Assembly: GCA_945983195.1 (NCBI GenBank) | Contig: CAMFSS010000033.1 | Span: 1 to 12,140 of the forward strand | Direction of reading: 5' to 3' | From: an uncultured Prevotellaceae bacterium | GTDB lineage: Bacteria > Bacteroidota > Bacteroidia > Bacteroidales > Muribaculaceae | DNA: 12,140 nt | Part shown: piece by piece, positions 6,788 to 12,140 of the stretch | How positions within the stretch are numbered: the first letter of the stretch is position 1 | Layout of the letters: each line of letters opens with the position of its first letter | Translations under genes and position numbers: made by a program | Notes under the pieces: model-generated | The model's database searches: none | Seen by the model: only the letters and a program-made list of their open reading frames with translations | What the model was told of the DNA's origin: nothing

Positions 6788-7417
6788 CTATTCCTGCTTT
6801 TTCTCTGAATAGTTGTGGAGAATGGGGATTGACCAGTTGTAGCGCACCGCAAGCACGCGCAGCACAATCACTGTGATGCCGCAGGCACTCTGTTGCAGAA
6901 TCACCGAGCTTGAGAATAGGGCAATTGCCCAGTAGACGATTCCTCCGGCTATGCACGCCGTGCCATACACGTCTTTGCGGAATATGAGCGGCTCCTCATT
7001 GATGAATATGTCGCGCAGCACTCCGCCGAGTGCTCCTGTGGTGGTGCCCATGAATATTGCCACCCACATCGGATAGCCGAAGAGCAGCGTTTTCTGTATG
7101 CCTATCACCACAAACAGCGCCAGCCCCACGGTGTCGAAGATGAATACCGTCTGGTTGAGCTTCACAAGATAGCGCTTCAGCACAATCACCGTGAGGAGCG
7201 ACAGCCCTGTCACGCCAAGATACCAGCCGTTGAGCATCCAGAAGGGGGTGGTGTTGAGCAGTAGGTCGCGCACGGTACCGCCGCCAATGGCAGTGGCAAG
7301 CCCCACGACGTAGGCTCCAAACCAGTCGAAATTCTTGGCGGCTGCAAGGCGTATTCCACTTATGGCAAATGCCACTGTGCCGACTATCTCAATTACCAGT
7401 AGGAATAACTCATTCAT
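6788..7417 (-). CDS. TRIC/UPF0126 family membrane channel
   Basis: 209 residues with about seven hydrophobic segments in two repeated halves (PF03458 twice). Half one has VGTVAFAISGIRLAAA near residue 12 and GGGTVRD at 45-51. Half two has FDTVGLALFVVIGIQKTL near 94 and GGVLRD at 131-136. The family (YicG/YadS-like) includes prokaryotic TRIC-type trimeric cation channels, and some members have been described as glycine transporters. The substrate here is not determined. The usual length is just over 200 residues. It starts with ATG 22 bp after the nth stop, consistent with the same operon. The last residues (HNYSEKKQE) are a hydrophilic tail. Confidence 0.9.
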   Translation of the reverse strand: MNELFLLVIEIVGTVAFAISGIRLAAAKNFDWFGAYVVGLATAIGGGTVRDLLLNTTPFWMLNGWYLGVTGLSLLTVIVLKRYLVKLNQTVFIFDTVGLALFVVIGIQKTLLFGYPMWVAIFMGTTTGALGGVLRDIFINEEPLIFRKDVYGTACIAGGIVYWAIALFSSSVILQQSACGITVIVLRVLAVRYNWSIPILHNYSEKKQE

Positions 7418-7439
7418 AGGTCAATGCGTCGATTGGTGG

Positions 7440-8129
7440 TTACTGTTTCGTTGTTTTCGATGCTTTGGCAGTGCGCTTGGCATCGGCAGATTTGCCGGCC
7501 GAGGCGTAGTGCTTGCACCAGGGTGATATGCCGCATTCCATGCACTTGGGTGCGCGTGCTGTGCACACATACCGGCCGTGAAGAATGAGCCAGTGGTGCG
7601 CTTTGCCCACAAGCTCTTCGGGAATGTGCTTCACCAGCGTTTTCTCAGTGACAAGCGGGTTGGGAGAGTCGTTGGTAAGCCCAATGCGGTTCGACACGCG
7701 GAACACGTGCGTATCCACTGCCATTGCCGCTTTGCCGAAGATTACCGACAGAATCACATTGGCTGTCTTTCGTCCCACACCGGGCAGCTTCACCAGAGCC
7801 TCCATGTCGGCAGGAACTTCGCCACCGTGCAGGTCGACGAGGGCATTTGCCATTCCGAGTAGCGAGCGTGCCTTGTTGTTGGGGAATGTCACGCTCTTTA
7901 TGTATTCAAAAATGTCGTCAACCGAAGCCTTTGCCATGTCGGCAGGCGTAGGATAAGCCTCAAACAGTGCCGGAGTGACCATGTTGATGCGCTTGTCGGT
8001 GCATTGTGCCGAGAGAATCACGGCTACAAGGAGCTGGTAGGGGTTGCTGTAGTGCAGCTCCGTCTCGGCAATCGGGCGATTCTTGCTGAACCAGCCTATA
8101 ACACCTTCATATCTCTCCTTTATTGTCAT
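7440..8129 (-). CDS. nth: Endonuclease III, DNA glycosylase/AP lyase
   Basis: 229 residues. Removes oxidised pyrimidines from DNA and nicks the resulting abasic site in base-excision repair. The helix-hairpin-helix LPGVGRKTA lies at 115-123 with the catalytic Lys121. The catalytic Asp139 is in AVDTHVFRVSNR. The [4Fe-4S] cluster ligands are C189, C196, C199 and C205, with the exact C-x6-C-x2-C-x5-C spacing. SAQCTDKRIN (40-49) is the typical N-terminal motif. A Lys/Ala-rich tail of about 20 residues follows the cluster. The gene is 21 bp after crcB. Linkage of nth to pheS is also familiar from other Bacteroidales. Confidence 0.97.
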   Translation of the reverse strand: MTIKERYEGVIGWFSKNRPIAETELHYSNPYQLLVAVILSAQCTDKRINMVTPALFEAYPTPADMAKASVDDIFEYIKSVTFPNNKARSLLGMANALVDLHGGEVPADMEALVKLPGVGRKTANVILSVIFGKAAMAVDTHVFRVSNRIGLTNDSPNPLVTEKTLVKHIPEELVGKAHHWLILHGRYVCTARAPKCMECGISPWCKHYASAGKSADAKRTAKASKTTKQ

Positions 8130-8150
8130 CTTAAAGTTATTGTCAGCTTG

Positions 8151-8549
8151 TCAATGTTCTATCCATGCGATAACCTTGTCGCCAAGGAAGATGCCGCCGA
8201 AAGCAGCTAACAGTCCGAGTAGCAGGCTGCCGAGCGAATAGAGGGCTGCTGCTCCAAAGTAGCCGCTTCGAAGCATTGCCACCGTTTCGAGCGAAAACGA
8301 CGAGAATGTGGTGAAACCTCCAAGCAGACCCACGAATAGGAACATCTTTGCCGCAGTGGGCACTGTGTAGTTGCTCACATAGGCATAGAGCAAGCCTATG
8401 GCAAAAGAGCCTATGATGTTCACCGTGAGAGTCTGCAATGGCAGCACCGAGTGCGAGCCATTGAAGGTGAGCGACATGGCATAGCGCAGGCATGAGCCAA
8501 TCGCTCCACCCAATGCCACTGCAAGAAAGTTCCAGAACATAACTGTCAT
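8151..8549 (-). CDS. crcB: Fluoride channel CrcB (Fluc)
   Basis: 132 residues from the ATG at 8549; a second ATG four codons later (8540) is also possible. Fluc proteins are small dual-topology dimers that let fluoride leave the cell. Four hydrophobic helices are visible. Family motifs are GGAIGSCLRYAM near the N-terminus, TLTVNIIGSFAIGLL with its conserved Asn, and GLLGGFTTFSSFSLE with the TTFSSF loop that lines the pore. No fluoride riboswitch is recognisable in the 80-bp gap to pheS. It is probably transcribed from the pheS promoter, unless the inverted repeat at 8578-8602 interrupts the message. Confidence 0.95.
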   Translation of the reverse strand: MTVMFWNFLAVALGGAIGSCLRYAMSLTFNGSHSVLPLQTLTVNIIGSFAIGLLYAYVSNYTVPTAAKMFLFVGLLGGFTTFSSFSLETVAMLRSGYFGAAALYSLGSLLLGLLAAFGGIFLGDKVIAWIEH

Positions 8550-8577
8550 CAAAAAATAAACAAATTCCTATTCGCTG

Positions 8578-8602
8578 TTCTTGCATTTATCTCAGGCAAG
8601 AA
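8578..8602 (-). terminator. Inverted repeat between pheS and crcB, weak terminator or attenuator
   Basis: Minus-strand TTCTTGC and GCAAGAA pair as seven perfect base pairs around an 11-base loop, 27 bases after the pheS stop. A T-rich stretch (tttgtttattttttg) follows about 18 bases later, not directly, so this is a poor intrinsic terminator. It may trim or attenuate the message rather than end it. Confidence 0.3.
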
Positions 8603-8629
8603 ACTGCAATTTTCTCTCCGTGCTGAAAA

Positions 8630-9649
8630 TCAGTGTGCCGGCTTGAACTCGTCGAGGAAGCGGACATCGTTCTCCGAGAACATTCGCAAGTCCTTCACGC
8701 GGTATTTCAGGTTGGCGATGCGCTCCACGCCCATTCCGAAGGCGTAGCCGCTGTAGACCTTGCTGTCGATGCCGCAAGCCTCAAGCACGTTGGGGTCGAC
8801 CATGCCGCAGCCGAGAATCTCCACCCAGCCGGTGTGCTTGCAGAAGTTGCAGCCCTTTCCGCCACAGAGGTCGCACGAAATGTCCATTTCAGCCGAAGGC
8901 TCGGTGAATGGGAAGTACGACGGACGAAGGCGAATCTGCGTTTCCGGTCCGAACATTTCGCGGGCAAAGTAGAGCAGTGCCTGTTTCAGGTCGGTGAATG
9001 AAACGTTTTTGTCGATATAGAGGCCTTCTACCTGATGGAAGAAGCAGTGTGCGCGGTAGGAGATTGCCTCGTTGCGGTACACACGTCCGGGGCATACGAT
9101 GCGGATTGGCGGCTGTGCGTGCTCCATCACGCGGCTCTGTACCGACGATGTGTGCGTGCGCAGAAGCACGTCGGGCGAGCGTTGAATGAAGAATGTGTCC
9201 TGCATGTCGCGTGCAGGATGGTCGTCGGCGAAGTTAAGCGCACCAAACACGTGCCAGTCGTCCTCCACCTCAGGCCCTTCGGCAACCGTAAAGCCCAGGC
9301 GCGAGAATATGCTGATAATCTCTTGGCGCACAAGCGACAGCGGGTGGCGTGTGCCAACCTCTGCCGGAGCTGCGGTGCGTGTAAGGTCGATGGCTGCATC
9401 GGCAGTGTCATTCGAGGCGAAAGCCTCGCGCAGAGCGTTGATTTTGTCGGTGGCGAGAGTCTTGAGCTCATTGAGCTTCTGACCGATTTCGCGCTTTTGC
9501 TCATTGGGCACATTGCGGAAGTCATTGAAAAGGGCTGAGATTTCCCCCTTTTTACTCAAGTATTTTATGCGCAGAGCCTCGATTGCCTCTGCATTAGCGG
9601 CGGTCAAAGCTTCAATTTGCTCTTTCAGAGAGTTAATCTTGTCTAACAT
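8630..9649 (-). CDS. pheS: Phenylalanyl-tRNA synthetase alpha subunit
   Basis: 339 residues from the ATG at 9649. An in-frame ATG at 9697 adds 16 residues, but MLDKINSLKEQIEAL is the usual start, and the -7 box at 9677-9684 lies downstream of that earlier ATG. Catalytic subunit of the alpha2-beta2 class II enzyme that charges tRNA-Phe. An N-terminal coiled coil (about 1-80) binds tRNA. Motifs are GPEVEDDWHVFGALNF (125-140), LLRTHTSSVQSR (162-173), motif 2 FHQVEGLYID (204-213) and motif 3 GYAFGMGVERIANL (301-314). Cysteines 259, 262, 267 and 270 (C-x2-C-x4-C-x2-C) may bind zinc. No pheT is adjacent, so the beta subunit is encoded elsewhere. It is the first gene of the minus-strand housekeeping operon. 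Confidence 0.97.
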   Translation of the reverse strand: MLDKINSLKEQIEALTAANAEAIEALRIKYLSKKGEISALFNDFRNVPNEQKREIGQKLNELKTLATDKINALREAFASNDTADAAIDLTRTAAPAEVGTRHPLSLVRQEIISIFSRLGFTVAEGPEVEDDWHVFGALNFADDHPARDMQDTFFIQRSPDVLLRTHTSSVQSRVMEHAQPPIRIVCPGRVYRNEAISYRAHCFFHQVEGLYIDKNVSFTDLKQALLYFAREMFGPETQIRLRPSYFPFTEPSAEMDISCDLCGGKGCNFCKHTGWVEILGCGMVDPNVLEACGIDSKVYSGYAFGMGVERIANLKYRVKDLRMFSENDVRFLDEFKPAH

Positions 9650-9676
9650 ATTAGTGTATGCAAATAAATTTTTCTG

Positions 9677-9684
9677 CAAAGTTA
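9677..9684 (-). promoter_or_regulatory. pheS promoter -7 box TAACTTTG
   Basis: The minus strand reads TAACTTTGCAG, matching the Bacteroidota -7 consensus TAnnTTTG. Transcription would start about 20 bases before the pheS ATG at 9649. No clear TTTG -33 element is seen at the usual distance. Confidence 0.6.
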
Positions 9685-9705
9685 ACAAATATTCCATTTA
9701 CTTAT

Positions 9706-9713
9706 TAATTTTG
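9706..9713 (+). promoter_or_regulatory. tilS promoter -7 box TAATTTTG
   Basis: The plus strand reads TAATTTTG, an exact match to TAnnTTTG, ending 4 bases before the tilS ATG at 9718. If used, the transcript would begin at or next to the start codon, giving a leaderless mRNA. No -33 TTTG is evident upstream. Confidence 0.45.
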
Positions 9714-9717
9714 TGGT

Positions 9718-11028
9718 ATGGAAAAGAACGTTTTTATTGAAAAGATTCGTGCATTTATCGAAAAATGCCATGTGCTTTCACACTCTGAGGCTTATCTTGT
9801 GGCAGTGAGCGGCGGCGCCGACTCTGTGGTGCTGCTGCGCGTTATGCTTGAGCTGGGCTATCGCTGCACGGTGGCGCACTGCAATTTCCATCTGCGCGGC
9901 GACGAGTCGGTGCGCGATGAGCAATTCGTGACACGGCTTTGCCGGGAGCTTGGCGTAGAGTGCCTTGTGACGCACTTCGATGTGACGGCATACGAGCGTG
10001 AACACGGCGTGTCCACTGAGATGGCGGGCCGTGAGTTGCGGTATGCGGGGTGTCGCGAGCTGCTGCGTGAGCGCGGTCTTGCTGCTGTGGTGGTGGCGCA
10101 TCACAGCGATGACAATGTGGAAACTCTTTTCCTTAACTTGCTGCGTGGCAGTGGAATAGCCGGAATGTGCGCCATGCGTGCCGTGTCAGGCGTTGTACGC
10201 CGTCCGCTGCTCGGTGTGTCGCGCCGGGAAATCGAAGCGTATGCGGCTGCAATCGGGCAATCGTTTGTCACCGACAGCACCAATCTTGAAAGCGTAGTGA
10301 AGCGTAACCGCTTGCGCAACATCGTCATTCCCGAGCTGCGCAATCAGTTCCCCGATGCCATTAGCGGCATTCTGCGCACTATCGACAATATTCAGCAATG
10401 TCAGGGGCTTTACTGCCGCTATATCAATGAGTTGAAGCAGTCGTGCTGCTCAGCCGACGGTGCCATTGTGCGCATCAATGTCGCTTCTCTTGGTGATAGA
10501 GTGGGCAACAGCCTTTCCACAGCACTTTTTGAGATTGTCCGCGAATACGGTATCAATGCGGTGCAGGTGGCTGAAATGGCGGAGGCTTCTACTGGAAGCC
10601 GTTTCCTCTCGCCGTCGCACATAGCGGTGATTAACCGTGGCTATATCGACGTCTTCTGCAATTCAACCGGAGATGAAGCCGTTGCAATAGATGATTTGGT
10701 GGATATGCAGGTCGTTGATGCTCAGGAGTTTTCGCTGAGAAGAATCGACGGGAAGACTTCGGTGTGCTTCGATGCTGCTATATTGCAGACGCGCCTTGAA
10801 CTGCGCCATTGGCGCAAGGGCGACCGCTTACGCCCATTCGGTATGCGTGGCACACGGCTCGTAAGCGACATTTTCAGCGACTTGAAGCTGTCGGAACCTG
10901 AGAAGAACCGAGTGTGGCTTCTCACTGCCGATAGCGAAATAGTGTGGATTCTCGGTGTACGCTCCTCCGCTCACTATCCGGTCACACCGCACACCACCAA
11001 AGTAGCAACCCTTTCGCTAAAGCCATAA
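9718..11028 (+). CDS. tilS: tRNA(Ile)-lysidine synthase
   Basis: 436 residues. Uses ATP and lysine to turn cytidine 34 of tRNA-Ile(CAU) into lysidine, so that it reads AUA and accepts isoleucine. The N-type PP-loop SGGADS is at 31-36. Other motifs are HCNFHLRGDES (54-64), STEMAGRELRY (99-109), AHHSDDNVETLFLNLLRGSG (127-146), and DSTNLESVVKRNRLRNIVIPEL (186-207), which contains the conserved R.N..R. The C-terminal domain with LRHWRKGDRLRPFGMRGTRLVSDIF (about 360-385) is the tRNA-binding TilS C domain. The size suits a full two-domain enzyme. It is divergent from pheS and convergent with the ATPase pseudogene 4 bp beyond its stop. The start is the only ATG before the P-loop. Confidence 0.97.
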   Translation: MEKNVFIEKIRAFIEKCHVLSHSEAYLVAVSGGADSVVLLRVMLELGYRCTVAHCNFHLRGDESVRDEQFVTRLCRELGVECLVTHFDVTAYEREHGVSTEMAGRELRYAGCRELLRERGLAAVVVAHHSDDNVETLFLNLLRGSGIAGMCAMRAVSGVVRRPLLGVSRREIEAYAAAIGQSFVTDSTNLESVVKRNRLRNIVIPELRNQFPDAISGILRTIDNIQQCQGLYCRYINELKQSCCSADGAIVRINVASLGDRVGNSLSTALFEIVREYGINAVQVAEMAEASTGSRFLSPSHIAVINRGYIDVFCNSTGDEAVAIDDLVDMQVVDAQEFSLRRIDGKTSVCFDAAILQTRLELRHWRKGDRLRPFGMRGTRLVSDIFSDLKLSEPEKNRVWLLTADSEIVWILGVRSSAHYPVTPHTTKVATLSLKP

Positions 11029-11052
11029 GTAGCTACATATCGCTGAGCGATA
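11029..11052. repeat. Palindromes at the convergent tilS / ATPase junction
   Basis: GTAGCTAC (11029-11036) is an eight-base palindrome covering the gap and most of the ATPase stop codon. TATCGC-TGA-GCGATA (11038-11052) is a perfect six-base stem with a three-base loop. Neither has a T-run, so a bidirectional terminator is possible but unproven. Confidence 0.4.
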
Positions 11053-12140
11053 ACGCTTTGTGAGTGATGCTGTAGCCATGAAACACCCCGGTGGCACGAA
11101 GAAAAGCAGCCGATTTTGCTTCGAGCACCTTTAAGTCGATGTTTTCCGCCTTGCGCTTCACTTCGAAGAATGTAGCTGTGTTGTCAAGTTCATTCTCAGC
11201 TACAATGTCTATTTCGTTTTCGCCTTTGCGGTCCCACCATCCGCCTATACGGGTATATTCTTGTGATTCTATCATGACACGCCTAAACCAGCGTTCAAGC
11301 ATCACACCACTGAATGTTTCGTAGTCACGATTGATTATTTTCCTCACGCTTGCGTAGTTTTCGATTTCAAGCATGTAATTATATTTGTATATAAATCGGA
11401 ACCAGAATGTGAAGAAGTTGTCGTCAATCGCATAGCGTACATTTTTTGTGGTACTTTTCTCAAATATGGGTTGTTTCTTTGATATTATCTCATACTCTTT
11501 TTCAAGTCGTGTGAGATAGCCGCCAATCTCTTTTCCCACAATGTCTTCAATCTCGGAGCGTGATGTTTTGCCTCGCGCTATTGCCGACAGAATGGAAAAA
11601 TAGATTCCGTAGTCCTTTCCAAATTCTTCTATAAGAATGGCTTTTCCCTCACCAAGAAATACCGAATCGGCCCGTATTATTAGGTTGAGCATTTTTTCTT
11701 TAGTGGTGGCACCGGAATCCATGAGGAGCTGTACATATTTTGCCACTCCGCCTGTGAAAGAATATAGAGCCAACAGGTCATCGGGTGTGTATCAAGGGTT
11801 GTGTTCAGAAATGATTTATTTCAGCACTGATGGGGCAAACGAGCGTATATTCATAAATCGCGACTGGCGATTATAGAGAGGCTCTTTTTTGTCCTTGAAT
11901 ATCTTCGACATCATAGTGTAGATTGAGCCACACACAATCAGGTTGATGTGTGAGGTGGGGCTGTAGATGTCCCAAATCCGTTGCATATCGCTGTAGACAG
12001 AACTATTCACTTTGAAGAATTCTTGAAATTCATCAATGAATAGAGTTATCGGTTGCTTTGCTGAGAGTTTCATCAAGTATTCGAACACATCGGCAAATCG
12101 GTTGGCATGACCAATTGCAGGCAAACATAGCTTGTTTTCG
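11033..12140 (-). pseudogene. ATPase_2/DUF234 ATP-binding protein broken by two in-frame stops, 5' end outside window
   Basis: A single minus-strand frame runs from the right edge to a TAG at 11035-11033, but contains TAA at 11818-11816 and TGA at 11794-11792. Before the stops is the end of an AAA-type ATPase domain: ITLFIDEFQEF with Walker B hydrophobics then DE, IVCGSIYTMM as sensor-like strand, and KKEPLYNRQS. After them comes DDLLALYSFTGGVAKYV, a helical middle, and a DUF234 C-terminal domain with a PD-(D/E)xK-like pattern: GENEIDIVA, then FFEVKRK. The residues between the stops (IISEHNP) continue the family sequence, and relatives have SVLKEI where this reads SVLK-stop-I. The gene is therefore inactivated by point mutation, not frameshift. 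Walker A lies outside the window. Intact relatives are common in Bacteroidota and of unclear role. The downstream part has only a TTG near its start and is unlikely to be translated alone. Confidence 0.82.

Noticed and set aside
8550..8629. Fluoride riboswitch upstream of crcB
   Set aside because: The conserved core sequence and pseudoknot partners could not be found in the 80-bp gap.
9035..9538. 167-residue plus-strand open frame
   Set aside because: Antisense to pheS, which has clear catalytic motifs. No independent coding sign.

Overview
The window looks like a chromosomal piece of a Bacteroidales bacterium (Bacteroidota). The signs are a secreted BspA-type leucine-rich-repeat protein, an ORF6N-domain protein, an ATPase of the ATPase_2/DUF234 type, and promoter boxes of the Bacteroidota form TAnnTTTG between two divergent housekeeping genes. 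I cannot name a genus.

Layout. Bases 1-3109 (minus strand, AT-rich, accessory in character) hold three closely spaced genes read right to left: a GIY-YIG-like nuclease, a small DUF6884/YaaA-like protein, and a long secreted LRR protein that runs off the left edge. The LRR gene carries a perfect 315-bp in-frame tandem duplication. Bases about 3110-3909 contain no convincing protein gene. Much of the stretch is more GC-rich than its flanks and full of short perfect hairpins, which may mark a structured RNA or a dispersed repeat. Bases 3910-4851 (minus) encode an ORF6N protein with a C-terminal phospholipase-D-like domain.

Bases 4931-9649 (minus) are a housekeeping block, GC-richer, read pheS > crcB > nth > TRIC/UPF0126 channel > gtrA > multi-membrane GT-C-like protein. 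Gaps inside the block are short (12-80 bp), so co-transcription is likely. Roles are phenylalanyl-tRNA charging, fluoride export, base-excision repair, a small-molecule or cation channel, and probably glycolipid or surface-glycan transfer. Divergent from pheS is tilS (9718-11028, plus), which modifies the wobble base of tRNA-Ile(CAU). Each of the two genes has its own TAnnTTTG box in the 68-bp gap, and the tilS box sits only 4 bp before its ATG.

Bases 11033-12140 (minus, convergent with tilS across 4 bp) hold a decayed ATPase gene. The frame is continuous but broken by two in-frame stop codons 21 bases apart.

The best candidates for something not yet described are the GIY-YIG/DUF6884 gene pair and the hairpin-rich block beside it. 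No function for either is established by the sequence.
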